Assembly (NCBI GenBank): GCA_020744225.1
Contig: JAGMWG010000003.1
Span: 1,674,001-1,738,000 of the forward strand
From: Paraphoma chrysanthemicola
Lineage: Eukaryota; Ascomycota; Dothideomycetes; Pleosporales; Phaeosphaeriaceae
DNA length: 64,000 nt
Direction: 5' to 3'
The translations under genes were made by a program, and so were the position numbers. Each line of letters begins with the position of its first letter. Positions within the stretch are counted from its first letter, which is position 1. The notes below the pieces were generated by a model, which ran no database searches, had not been told where the DNA came from, and was given only the letters and a program-made list of their open reading frames with translations. Of this stretch, positions 1 through 10,045 are shown one piece after another.

Positions 1-149
1 CCCACGGCCTGCTGGTGCTCACACACAATCCTCCAGCACTCGCACCGCCCGCCGCGTCCAGCAGCCCGTAGTCGCGTGTGTCGCCGCTGCCGCCAACCGC
101 ACCGCCATCGTCACAGGCGCCACCCCCGAACCCCCGACGACCCTCCGCC

Positions 150-1665
150 ATGACGAACAAGAGCTACCTCGCCTTCCTCGACAACTCGCAGGCCGCCGAC
201 ATGATCGCGCGCACAAAGGTCCCCGGCCTCTCGGCACTGCCCAGCTTCATCCCCCACCGCGTGCGCAGGAAGTGGAGGGCCACCAAGTCGCGCATACGCA
301 GTCGCCAGTCCGTGACGTCGTCCATCGCTGGGCTCGAGACGTCTTTTTCGCCCTCGGACACGTTCAAGTCGCTGCGGACGCACCCGTGGTCGATATACGA
401 TGCACAGTACCTGTTCCTCGCCATCGTCGCCATCTTCTCCCTGTCCGTCAGCGAGGCCCCGGGCCCCTTCGCGAAGACGTTTGTCGCAGGCCTGCTCATG
501 ACGGGCCTCTGTCTACCCATTTCTCGACAATTCCTCCTCCCATTACTTCCCACCCTCACATGGTTGTTCCTATTCAATAGCTGCAAGTACGTCATGTTCC
601 CTGCTGCGCCACACCACTGTCTTGGTTGTTAGCGCTCCTCCTCGGAACACGCGGCAACCATGGCAGACTGGTGGTACACCACAGTGCGAACAAATATGCT
701 AACATAGCATTCGTAGATACATTTCCGGCGACTACCGACCTGCCATCTGGGTCCGCGTCCTGCCCGCGCTCGAGAATATCCTGTACGGCGCAAACCTGAG
801 CAACATTCTGTCCGCGCACAAGCACACCGTCCTAGATCTCCTAGCATGGCTGCCATACGGCATCATACACTATGTGTCTCCTGTCATTGTCAGCGGGTGC
901 ATGTTTATCTGGGGTCCGCCTGGCACGCTCCCGACCTGGGCGAGAGCGTTTGGCTACATGAACATCACAGCAGTGTTGATCCAGACTGTCTTTCCCTGCT
1001 CGCCACCGTGGTATGAGAACACATACGGACTAGCACCCGCCAACTACTCGATTGCGGGAGATGCAGCAGGCCTCAAAGCAATCGACAAGCTTTTCGGTGT
1101 TGATCTATACACTTCTGGATTCCACGCCTCCCCGGTCGTCTTCGGTGCCTTCCCCTCATTGCACTCGGGCTGGGCCACTCTTGAAACGCTATTCATGGGG
1201 CATTTGTTCCCCAAGCTTTTCCCGGTATACTGCTTCTACACCATGTGGCTGTGGTGGTCGACCATGTACTTCTCGCACCACTACGCCATTGACCTGGTTG
1301 CTGGCAGCCTGCGTAAGTATCACAGACTACCGTTTCCAATTCATTGCTAACAACGTACAGTTGCCGGTATCGCCTACTTCTTCGCTCGAGCTCGATTCCT
1401 GCCTCGCCCACAGGCCGATAAGGAGTTCCGCTGGGACTACGATTATGTTGAGATTGGCGACCCCATGGATGGCGCCGGCTACAGCATGCTCGACATTTAT
1501 GAAGAATTCCAGCCACAATCTGATTCCGATGACTGGGCCAGTGGCTCCTCATCTTCATACTCAACTGGTGGTCGGAGTCCCATGGGCGCCCGCTCGCCAG
1601 TCGACGCCGACGCCCAGAGCCTCTGGGATGGCGACACTGTCGGATCCGATACCGAACAGCGATAG
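150..1665 (+). CDS. aur1: inositol phosphorylceramide synthase catalytic subunit (AUR1)
   Basis: This multi-pass Golgi membrane enzyme transfers phosphoinositol from phosphatidylinositol to (phyto)ceramide, the essential fungal sphingolipid step and the aureobasidin A target (family knowledge). Exons are 150-586, 717-1312 and 1361-1665, giving 445 aa. Both introns are GT-AG with TGCTAAC branch sites (about 698 and 1346). The PAP2-type phosphatase motifs are visible: FGAFPSLHSGWA in exon 2 and SHHYAIDLVAGS at its end, carrying the His and Asp residues of the transferase active site. Several hydrophobic spans surround them. The C-terminal tail is hydrophilic and rich in Ser, Gly and Asp, as in other filamentous fungi. 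The ATG at 150 sits in CGCCATGA context and gives the usual family N-terminus. No defect was seen. Confidence 0.95.
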
Positions 1666-2570
1666 AACATCTTACCACCATCTCACCTTCCCACATCCTC
1701 AAACTCATCCTCAGATCGCATCTCCTCCTCCACCGTTACGGTGACGGCCTTGATGACCTCATGCATACCACGGAGTTATTCGTTTGCGCAGCATTTCAGC
1801 GGTCCATTATTTGGATTCACACGGCATAGACATTGGCGTCGTAAGATCGAGGGATGCATTGTCACTCAGGACCACTACACACATTCTTGTGGATCCTTTA
1901 GCGCAACTTTTGCGCGGTTTATTACATTTTGATACCCCAGTCGGTCGCTTCTGGACTGTAAAAAGTACTTTGATTTTCCAATTGTACTTGTAAACATTCG
2001 CTTCGGCGCCCAGCACGCGCTTTCGATTCTACAGCGGCTGGGTGTCTGCTAGGGGGTTGGAAGACGGGCATGGAGGAATGCATGACTGGCGGTCTGCTGT
2101 TGCAATGTTGGTCTGCCAGCTACCGTCAAGATAATCATTAGTAGTATAATGCTTAATGGACTGGAATGGTTGATGAACCGCAACCTGGACTTCATTGGTG
2201 AGCTGTCTTATCGTGAGATTTGGTTCGTGCTTTCGAGTTGCTGCATGACTGAGCTGGCTTACTCAGATGCGGCTTGGAGCTACTGTCCATAAGCAACAAC
2301 TTAGCGCTTGAGGCATGCCCTACTAGCTGGATCTCTTGCGCAGGCTAGGTGGTGGTCGGCGCCGAATCGAGTGTGAGCATTCCTTGTCCCTCCCGTTCTG
2401 ACGATGGTCTGAGGTTAACACCCCGCAGACAATGAATAAGCGGCCCAATGGCGCCCACGTGCCCGCATCGTTGACAGTAATCTGGGTGGTAATTTAGCGA
2501 TTGATGCATGAGTATCTTTGAGTTCCTACCCACGAAGGTATAACCCACTCCAGCTTGTGCTGTTTACCTC
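1666..2570. other. intergenic, no gene seen
   Basis: Between the AUR1 stop and the oxidoreductase start. Only short overlapping ORFs with no recognisable protein content; it presumably holds the AUR1 3' UTR and the next promoter. Confidence 0.6.
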
Positions 2571-4130
2571 ATGCTTTTACAACTGGCCACCAAAACCTTC
2601 TCAAAACACTACACTACTCGTCGCGTCGCCACGACCATGGCAACAACACAACACTACAACGCACTCATCCTTGGCTCCGGCCAGGCTGGCACACCACTAG
2701 CCACACACATCAAATCCCTAGGCCAGTCTGTCTGTCTCGTCGAGCGCGCTCACATTGCAGGCTGCTGTGTGAACGAAGGATGCACGCCGACAAAGACTAT
2801 GGTTGCAAGCGCGCGCATGGCATATTTGGCACGCAGAGCGCACGAGTATGGCGTTCATGCCGGAGGAAATGGAGACGTGAGGATTGATATGTTGAAGGTC
2901 CGACAGCGGAAAAGAGATATTGTGCAGAGTTTCCGGGGCGGGAGTGAGAAGAGGTTGGGCAATGCGGGCGTCGATGTGGTGATGGGAAGCGCCAGGTTTG
3001 TTGGCGAGAGGGAAGTCGAAGTTGCGGTCGATGATGGCGGAGTGAAGAGATTTAGTGCGGATAGGGTGTTTGTGAATGTCGGTTGTCGACCTTCGCGGCC
3101 GGAGATTCCGGGGCTGGAACAGGTCGATCAGAATAGAGTACTAGATTCGACGAGTGTTCAGGAACTGGGTGAAGTGCCGCGACATCTTGTTGTTATCGGT
3201 GGAGGAGTCATTGGCCTGGAGTTTGGTCAGTTGTTTCGGAGACTGAGTGCAAAGGTCACGATCGTTCAGCGGGGACCGAAACTGTTGGGAAAGAGAGATG
3301 ACGCCGAGTTGGCAGAGTGTATGCAGGGTATCTTCACGGAAGACGGGATTGAGTTGCTTCTCGACTCCAAGCCTGATCACATATCAAAATCCGAAAACGA
3401 CGATCTCCCCATCACCATCAAAACCAGTAATTCAGCGACTGGTACAACGACGCTGGAAGCATCACATATCCTCATGGCAACTGGCCGGACACCCAACACC
3501 GATACGCTCAATCTTGCAGCTGCAGGCATACTCGCCACATCAACCGGACACATCAAAGTCAGCCCGACACTCGAGACAAACATTGAAAACGTCTACGCGA
3601 TTGGCGACGTCAAGGGTGGTCCGGGTTTCACTCATGTCTCCTACGATGACTTCCGCATCGTCCGCGACAACATCTACCCGGTCGACAACAACCCTCCCCA
3701 AAGTCTCCGCAACATCGAGTCCCGCGCTCCGTACATCCCCAGCATAACCTTCACCGACCCCCAACTTGCCACAATCGGCCCGCCCCTCTCCACCCTCTCA
3801 TCCTCCCGCACATACATCGCCTACTCGATGCCCGCATCCTGGATCGCTCGCGGCCTTGAAACCGACGAGACACGCGGCATGATGAAAGCCGTCATTGACC
3901 CCAAGACAAACAGGATTGTAAACTTCAGTGTGATTGCGGTCGAGGGCGGGGAGATTATGAGTGTGGTGCAGATGGCTATGGTGGGCGGGTTGACGTGGAT
4001 GGATTTGAGGGACGGCGTGTTTGCGCATCCGGGGTGGGCGGAGAGTTTGAATAATGTTTGGGGTGGGGAGAGGAGGGAGGTTAGAGGGGGTGGTGGAGGG
4101 ATGGGAGGGGGGGGGGTTCATAGAGGGTAG
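2571..4130 (+). CDS. MerA/lipoamide-dehydrogenase-like FAD oxidoreductase
   Basis: Single-exon class I pyridine nucleotide-disulfide oxidoreductase of 519 aa. In order it shows an N-terminal FAD-binding GxGxxG region (LILGSGQAGTPLA), the redox disulfide motif CVNEGCTPTK, an NAD(P)H-binding glycine motif (VIGGGVIGLEF), a second FAD motif ending YAIGDVKGG, and a C-terminal dimerisation region with AHPGWAE where the family carries HPxxxE. The ATG at 2571 adds 22 residues rich in Arg, Lys and Ser/Thr with no acidic residue, a possible mitochondrial presequence. The ATG at 2637 (ACCATGG context) is the alternative and begins just before the FAD motif. The last ~20 residues are Gly-rich, encoded by a G-run region (4075-4125), and are probably unstructured. 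The substrate cannot be told; mercuric reductase activity is not implied because the usual C-terminal Cys pair is absent. Confidence 0.85.
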   Translation: MLLQLATKTFSKHYTTRRVATTMATTQHYNALILGSGQAGTPLATHIKSLGQSVCLVERAHIAGCCVNEGCTPTKTMVASARMAYLARRAHEYGVHAGGNGDVRIDMLKVRQRKRDIVQSFRGGSEKRLGNAGVDVVMGSARFVGEREVEVAVDDGGVKRFSADRVFVNVGCRPSRPEIPGLEQVDQNRVLDSTSVQELGEVPRHLVVIGGGVIGLEFGQLFRRLSAKVTIVQRGPKLLGKRDDAELAECMQGIFTEDGIELLLDSKPDHISKSENDDLPITIKTSNSATGTTTLEASHILMATGRTPNTDTLNLAAAGILATSTGHIKVSPTLETNIENVYAIGDVKGGPGFTHVSYDDFRIVRDNIYPVDNNPPQSLRNIESRAPYIPSITFTDPQLATIGPPLSTLSSSRTYIAYSMPASWIARGLETDETRGMMKAVIDPKTNRIVNFSVIAVEGGEIMSVVQMAMVGGLTWMDLRDGVFAHPGWAESLNNVWGGERREVRGGGGGMGGGGVHRG

Positions 4131-4881
4131 GGGTTTATTTGAATGTGGTGAAGATAATTATACTGCAGAATGACGGTAAGTCTTATTAGTTGACGAAGTA
4201 GTCATGTAAACTTATCCTAGGAGCATACCCCACCGCTTCTTTAATCGTCTTCTGAACTCTACACTATTCTCTGCAGTTTCATTAACCGGTATTGCTTAGT
4301 CCCGAGCCCTGGGCCTTGATGGTGTCGTTCTTCATCCGACTGGATCGAGGGATCGTACGTGTGGTGGGATCGCGGAGTCAAGATTAGGCCGAGGAGGTAA
4401 TGCACTTAGACATTAGGAATCAAGTTGAAGATAACCGGCCAGTGAAAATCTAGGTAGCTGGCCAAACCCTAAGGAATATCTGAGGGCTGTCGGCTGTCTC
4501 TTCCTAGAAGAAGGCTAAATATATTCGGCGGTGACCTTTTGCTATTCGGCCGCGCACTCTGAGTAGTAGTGCTCTTAAGAGTTACTACGCACTTTGAACA
4601 ATATAATAGGCTGGATACATTCACGTACTACTAAAAATTAAATGTAATAGTCGCTCAGAGGCTCTCAACTATTTTGTTGTGCTTACCTACGCCTACGAAG
4701 AGATGCTAAGACCTCCAGGAACTGCTGAGCGATAACGATCGGCCAAAGAGCAAATCCGAGCGGTCGAATATATCCTGCCTAAAAGAAGATCCCAAATATA
4801 TATGCACTTCGACCCTGAACGCTGAATGTCGCCTCCTAACGTTGTCCTAGTCCTTAAACCAAAGTCTACCTTCTACAGCGT
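4131..4881. other. intergenic region holding a MITE-like element
   Basis: Between convergent genes. Apart from the repeat at 4513-4779 no coding potential is seen. Confidence 0.6.
4513..4779. mobile_element. MITE-like element, copy A
   Basis: About 267 bp, bounded by imperfect inverted ends. The left end reads GGCTAAATATATTCGGCGG and the right end, on the opposite strand, GGCAGGATATATTCGACCG. It shares internal blocks with copy C at 43471-43746 (GAGGCTCTCA, CCTACGCCTA, CACGT.CTACTAA) and its ends with copy B at 33113-33375. It has no ORF. The exact ends and any target-site duplication were not resolved. Confidence 0.7.
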
Positions 4882-5775
4882 CTACCAGCCTAATCTCTCT
4901 TTGTTAAGTGCCTCCAACATCGGTGTAGATCGTGAAATCAGTTGAGACACGGTGTCAACGTTGACATCATAACCAACATCCCTTGTCCATATTTGCGACG
5001 AAGCAATTAGATCGCCTAGCTGTTTCTTAAGCTCACTATCGCTGAGGTATCGAACCGTGACTGTCTCGCCGCTAATAATGCTAAGCTTCTCAGCCATCTG
5101 CGCAGCGGTCAAAGACTCTGATGCGAGAGCAAGCTCTTTCCCGGAGAACGCTGATGGCGAACTAATTGCAGCCTCCGCGACAGCTGCAATATCCGATGTG
5201 TGAATGAAATCGAGCTTAGTATCAGGATTAAAAGCGACCTGTAGCTCATGCTTGTCTACGAGTCCTGGCCACATCCAGTCGACCATTGGGCGGCCGAAGT
5301 TCGTGTAAAAGTATGTTGGACGAAGAATAGTCCAAAACGGGAATCCCGCGGCGCGCACCATCTCCTCAGCCTCGTGCTTGTTCTTCCAGTACCATCCCAT
5401 TGTGCCGTTGGGGTCCCAGCCGGGAAAGCTTTCGTGATCACCTGTACGTGCTACACTGGTGAAAACAAGGTGCTGGACATTCTTTTCTCTGGCGACTTTC
5501 AGAACGTTTGTCGCATAAGCGATTTCGTCGTGATCCCCACCCGCTGGAAGAGCAAGGAAAACAGCGTCAACCCCATCAAATGCACCAGCAAGAGTGTCGA
5601 TGGAACCAAGATCGCCAACGTACACAAGTGCTCCCGTAGAGCGGGCCTTTTCCGCAGCATCAGAGGAAGAGTTGCGAGCTAGGATTCGGACACTGTAGCC
5701 GCGTTGAAGGAACTCCTGAGTAGCGGCGCGGCCTTGCTCTCCTGTTCCGGGAACTACAAGTACAGTCTTTGTCAT
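4882..5775 (-). CDS. NmrA-like NAD(P)-binding protein
   Basis: 297-aa Rossmann-fold protein of the NmrA/atypical short-chain dehydrogenase type. The N-terminus MTKTVLVVPGTGEQGRAA carries a GxGxxG dinucleotide-binding loop, followed by RILARN (phosphate-binding Arg region, suggesting NADP) and the FTSVAR strand. The ATG at 5775 is chosen because it places the glycine loop at residue ~10. An in-frame ATG 22 codons upstream (5841) would add a Ser/Asn-rich leader untypical of the family. Members act as redox-sensing regulators or as small reductases (family knowledge); nothing here decides which. Single exon, intact, convergent with the upstream flavoprotein. Copy A of the MITE lies about 100 bp beyond its stop. 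Confidence 0.85.
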   Translation of the reverse strand: MTKTVLVVPGTGEQGRAATQEFLQRGYSVRILARNSSSDAAEKARSTGALVYVGDLGSIDTLAGAFDGVDAVFLALPAGGDHDEIAYATNVLKVAREKNVQHLVFTSVARTGDHESFPGWDPNGTMGWYWKNKHEAEEMVRAAGFPFWTILRPTYFYTNFGRPMVDWMWPGLVDKHELQVAFNPDTKLDFIHTSDIAAVAEAAISSPSAFSGKELALASESLTAAQMAEKLSIISGETVTVRYLSDSELKKQLGDLIASSQIWTRDVGYDVNVDTVSQLISRSTPMLEALNKERLGW

Positions 5776-6234
5776 GTTGAGTACATTCGAATGGTTGAGC
5801 AAGCCTGTAATGGAGGGAAACGAAGATGTAGAAAAGACCAAAAGAGCTTTTTGCCTAGTTGGCTATGGTGAAGGATTCGAATGCAACTGTCCTACAGTGA
5901 TTTCTAGTGAAGATCCAACTATTTATGCACAACATAGCATGCCACGAGCCAAGATTGCCATTGCGACGATCAGCTGTGATGCGCCTACGTGATGACTAAC
6001 TGTGAAGATGGATGCTCCGAAGTTCGTCCGCCAAGCCAGTAGGTAAACTAGCGGACTTTCTTTGTTCGCATTGGTCACCACGAATCCACTCTAGCTGGGT
6101 AGCGTGGTAGATTTTGCCGGAATGCTAGGTCTTTGAAGAAGCAAAAACTCGCTCGGTCTGTGTCGCTGCGTATTTTGCACTATATATCATCATCGAAAAA
6201 TGTTCTCTCCATAAAATGACTTGATCCAGAAGCC
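5776..6234. other. intergenic between NmrA-like gene and tRNA
   Basis: Promoter side of the NmrA-like gene; no other feature recognised. Confidence 0.5.
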
Positions 6235-6374
6235 GGGCTTGTGGTTTAGTGGTATAATACTCCCTTAGCATCTCATTGAGAATGACTGGGAGTGGTCCGG
6301 GGTTCGAGTACGTTCCCTGTATCGCTTTGTGTGTTAGATTCACACTGACATTACCATAGTTCCCCGCGAGTCCA
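6235..6374 (+). tRNA. tRNA-Ala(AGC) with anticodon-loop intron and a GT-AG insertion in the T loop
   Basis: Removing two inserts yields a 72-nt tRNA (6235-6270, 6287-6307, 6360-6374). The acceptor stem GGGCTTG pairs with CGAGTCC and contains the G3-U70 wobble that specifies alanine. The anticodon stem is CTCCC/GGGAG with loop TTAGCAT (anticodon AGC, 6267-6269), the variable region is 5 nt, the T arm is CGGGG-TTCGATT-CCCCG, and the discriminator is A. Insert 1 (6271-6286, 16 nt) is at the canonical 37/38 tRNA-intron site. Insert 2 (6308-6359, 52 nt) splits the T loop after position 58; it begins GTACGT, has CTGAC at 6345 and ends TAG. The A box (TGGTTTAGTGG, 6242) is intact, the B box is one base off consensus (GGTTCGAGTAC, 6301), and a T8 Pol III terminator lies at 6387-6394. 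The D stem is weak (one U-U). It may be functional or an interrupted pseudogene. Confidence 0.65.
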
Positions 6375-6386
6375 ATTCGCCGAGTC

Positions 6387-6394
6387 TTTTTTTT
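6387..6394 (+). terminator. Pol III terminator (T8)
   Basis: Run of eight T residues 13 nt after the tRNA-Ala discriminator base, as expected for RNA polymerase III termination. Confidence 0.7.
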
Positions 6395-6848
6395 CCCTCC
6401 CGAGTTCGAAGGTTCGATACCCCGTCAATCCACAGGAACCTTCTTTTTGCTCTTGTGATAATAGCTTTACTGGTATGTACATCTTTCCCTTCTACTCGCA
6501 ACGTCTGTACGTTTTAGTATTGTGTTTGCTTCGTTGTTTTTTCCGCCTGATGTGTGCTTGCCCAGCCTTTCCTGCCGAGGCCCACACCCCACCTCCATCG
6601 GTGTTGCTTCATCATAATATCTTCGAAACGCAACGCTGAGCTGTTATCTTTATGCTTGTTAGACTATTCATTCTTGATCAAGTTACCTCATTTTTTGATC
6701 GTTTTGGGGCATTGAACGGGTTTTGGGTGGGGAGTACTATACCGCCATTTTAGGTTTGCACGTGACCGAGCATGAGGCGTAGCTATTGTATCTTGATCTT
6801 CTGTTCCCCGCCTCCACCCTTGCAAATGACACACATTTCGGCCCCGTC

Positions 6849-7571
6849 ATGGACAGCCTGATCAGTCTAATCCGTCCCACACCGCCGCCCCCATCTGATA
6901 GCGCACGTTTCACAAATCCGGTGCAACGTCCGAGGCACTTGTGCGGTCCGCGAACCGTCTACGATAGCGTCAAAGATCTCAGTAAACGTGTCGATTTCTG
7001 CGAAGAAATCACCATATTCGCTTGGCCGTCACGTGGAGGTGTGATCGTACTTGAGAGGCCCTGTCCTGCAGACTTTGACTTTCTCGGCCTCGACCGTCTC
7101 GACCCACAGAAGAAGCGTCACGCCACTCAACAAGAGGAAGACGACTTTGCTCAGCGCTTACTATTGCTCGGTGGGAAGTGGTGGGACTCTCCCACTAGAC
7201 ACGCCCTCTTCACTGAACCCGACCACTCGCAAGATGAGGAGGTAATGGCTGCTCAGCCTGAGCCAACGGCGAGGGAAAACGCGTGGATTGGTGCCGCATG
7301 GCCTAGCGCAGGCGGACTCGTCGTAGCTGAGTGGCCGACAATGATGTACCCTGGTGGACGCATGGACGAGGTCGCTCCAGACGATGTGTCGAGATTGTTC
7401 TTATGTATGACAATGGACGAGAAGACTGCAGTGCTGATGGACAGACTTGGAGGGAAGAGGTGGAAAGGAGTGGAGGATTACGAGGGAAAAGCTTTCATTG
7501 GCAGCTGGGGAAACCATCGAGGCGAAGTTGGCGAACTTCAACAAACGTGGCCAAACGAGGGAGAGAGCTAG
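6849..7571 (+). CDS. hypothetical protein with two internal AWPS repeats (probably 3'-frameshifted)
   Basis: 240 aa from the ATG at 6849; an upstream ATG at 6786 in the same frame adds 21 residues. The family is not recognised. The protein contains an internal duplication: FAWPSRGGVIVLERP followed by LLLLGGKWW, then AAWPSAGGLVVAEWP followed by LMDRLGGKRW, each unit about 60-70 residues. Near 7490 the reading passes naturally into the +1 frame, which stays open to 8049, while the original frame soon stops at 7571. This suggests an indel or missed splice at the 3' end, so the true product may have been longer. It is compact, charged and soluble-looking, with no signal peptide or membrane span. 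Function unknown. Confidence 0.5.
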   Translation: MDSLISLIRPTPPPPSDSARFTNPVQRPRHLCGPRTVYDSVKDLSKRVDFCEEITIFAWPSRGGVIVLERPCPADFDFLGLDRLDPQKKRHATQQEEDDFAQRLLLLGGKWWDSPTRHALFTEPDHSQDEEVMAAQPEPTARENAWIGAAWPSAGGLVVAEWPTMMYPGGRMDEVAPDDVSRLFLCMTMDEKTAVLMDRLGGKRWKGVEDYEGKAFIGSWGNHRGEVGELQQTWPNEGES

Positions 7572-8289
7572 AATCTTGGCGGTAAAGCTCTGCCTGGTCA
7601 TCGAGTTCTCTCATCCAGAGAGTCAACCTTGGAAAAGATTGTATATGAGCCGCGAGTCTCTCAAGTCGAAGGGCATCAAGCCCATCGCACCACTTCGACG
7701 AGCCGACGGCTCCTTTCTCAACGACCCCGCGGGCACTGCCGACTCTTCCGACGACTCGGAAGACATTGAGGACGACTACCAGCCCTCGGAAGGTTTCACG
7801 CCGCCAAACTGCGGCTCCAGGATGAGGGCCATGGAGCAACCTCTTCCAGTTCTGAACGTCAGTTGCGTGGATGCGGCGAGCGCCGTCCCGGCAGACGTAT
7901 TCAGTTCCGCATCGAATCAGGTCTATTCAACGTTCTGTCGCGGTACATTCAATGATGGCAAGCAACTCCAGTGGACGGCTGACGTCGTTGGCAATCTCAC
8001 CGGGCTGCTTCTGATCCGACATTCACGGGTCGAAAGATTCGCGCTTTAACGAGAGCCGATGGGCCGGAGCAGTATACCAATTGGCAATTTGAGCTCGATT
8101 GGACGCCAACAAAAGAGCTGTTTGACGCAGACCAGTGCTACTTGGATTGCTCGACTGCCTTTCAGGCACTTGCCGCAACGCCGGAATGCTCTCAGAAAAG
8201 ACGGGAAGAACTTGAAGTCCCTTTCGGGACAAATCAGTGTTGGATGCGGGATGTACGGATATACTGTCAAAGGCATAGCTATCTCGTAG
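7490..8289 (+). pseudogene. decayed coding region downstream of the AWPS-repeat gene
   Basis: Protein-like sequence continues but changes frame repeatedly. One frame runs to a TAA at 8047-8049 and includes an Asp/Ser-rich acidic stretch followed by NVSCVDAASAVPADVFSSA. Just before that stop the reading shifts frame into TNWQFELDWTPTKELF and DCSTAFQALAATPECS. Near 8220 it shifts back into SGQISVGCGMYGYTVKG, ending at 8289. The last three blocks look like one Cys-containing C-terminal module broken by at least two indels. Whether it once belonged to the upstream gene or to a separate one cannot be told from sequence alone. Confidence 0.45.
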
Positions 8290-10045
8290 AGGGTGGAGTT
8301 ATGTGCAGGTCGGAGCCGAAGTGTAGCAGGGAAAGGCGTTTGTCGGCTCGTGAGGGGGGAGGAGAGGGGAAAAGCCGAGATTGGGGAATTTTTCATTCAC
8401 TTTTGAACACAACTCACGTGTGCTATACACCAAGCGGAGCCTTCAGAAGCCTTTCCATTTGCTGACACGACTCCTGGTCACCGGGCTAGAATTTGCCAAG
8501 GTCGCCGTGGAGGAAGATAAGGTGTCATTTCACGTATCTTTTCATGGCTTTCTGGCAACGCGGCTCGACTACCACGTGATTAGAAATTCCGCAATCAGGT
8601 TAATTATTACTTGAATACATGCAACAACGTGTCTACAATCACAGGGTATTTGAGCATGTGATTGAGGGGCGCTGGCGATGGCAGCCAAAACGCTCATTTT
8701 CCGGGTGGTACCTTAGTGATAACTTTTTGTCACAACACCATAAGAATGTGATGATTCTTTCCAAATCGAAATAAAGAGCTACTGGCTTTACTCTTGCTTT
8801 CGCGGACACGGACTTGGTTCTGACGAGGCCGTTTAGGTGCTATAGCACAGTTAGCCATAGTGTACAGGCGTTCTTTGAATTAGTACCCACACTCTCAAGT
8901 TGTGCTTGGGTAGCAGCAATATAGACGTGGCCTGTTGATAGTCTCACTATTCGTAATACTTGTTCAAGTTTCTTCTGCATGGTTGACAATGCTATTCGAT
9001 CATCGAGCTGAGCTTGCGCGACTCTGACCCTCCAGCTCAGATATGCCTTAAGCCAGGTAAGGGAAAGGGCGAATGGAGAGGTTTCTCGATCTCTGCCTGT
9101 GCGATCGCCTGCGGCAAATGGGCTGCGAACCTGTAAGCCATTAGTATCTGCGTCGAATGTTTGAAGCAGTACATCCCTACTCCAAAGCTTCAGTACCCAG
9201 TTGAATCCATCCCTCTCGTACACTTCCACGAGATCTTCAAGTTGAGTCTCTTATTGTCCGCCGGTAGCTAATGCTGCCACCTCGTCGAAGCAGTCCATGG
9301 AAAACGCTGCCTAGGTACACCAAATGCAGGCTATTTTGATGCAGTGGGCAGGCCCGGGGCTTGCGAGCATGCACATTGATGAGCCCAGCACAACCCACCA
9401 GTCATGCCGGGAAAGGCGGTCGTTTGATAGCCACTGGCGTCGCATCATGTAAGCGCCCAACTTCGAGTTCCGGCTTTCACTTTGCGCTTCCAGGTTTTGT
9501 GTGTTGGGTTTTAGAAGCTGGATTCCAAGTTGGAGTTTAGCGCCAGTGCAAGCCACGTTAGCCGAATTTGTCATGCCCGAAGGTTAGAATTGGATCGCAA
9601 AGAATAGTAAACCATTTCTTACGCTGCTGCAAATCCTCATACTCCGTGCTACGGGATCGGAGTACCTTGCAAACCACAAGCCCAAATTAGCATTACCCTA
9701 GTGGCACACTTATGCTAAGGGAGTATCATACTTGTAAACCACACGCCCAGATCAGCATTACCCGAGTGGCGCACCGATGCTAAGGGAGTATTATACTCGC
9801 AAACCACCAGCCCAAAGCCCGACTTTGCCCCACACACCACCTGACCGCTTCCAACAAAACACGCCAAAATGCTTGGGGATAACATAGTAGGGAGGTGTTG
9901 CGCACAAACATCTTAATGCCATATAGAGTGTTATTAAATCAACAACCAGTCTATTTGACGGCTCAATTGCGTTAGGGATCCGAAAAAGTGTGTAGATCTC
10001 CCGGTTGAGCCTTCTGTTGCTACATTGTGCTTGCCTGGCTAGCGC
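8290..10045. other. gene-poor region
   Basis: About 1.75 kb without a convincing gene. A 129-codon open frame at 8840-9229 (-) and an 87-codon one at 9311-9574 (-) have no recognisable family and poor support. Tandem tRNA-Ala-derived repeats occupy about 9660-9813. Confidence 0.5.
9659..9813 (-). repeat. tandem 65-bp repeat of tRNA-Ala 5' halves
   Basis: On the minus strand, units start at 9813, 9748 and 9683, exactly 65 bp apart. Each opens with GGGC(T/G)(T/G)GTGGTTT; the first two continue through TATAATACTCCCTTAGCAT, matching positions 1-38 of the tRNA-Ala gene at 6235. After the anticodon loop they run into a non-tRNA segment ending ATGCTRATYT. The third unit diverges after about 25 bp. 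No 3' half is present, so these are not functional tRNAs. Confidence 0.7.

Noticed and set aside
8840..9574. Minus-strand ORFs of 129 and 87 codons
   Set aside because: Unrecognised, in a gene-poor repeat-bearing region, with no promoter or splice support.
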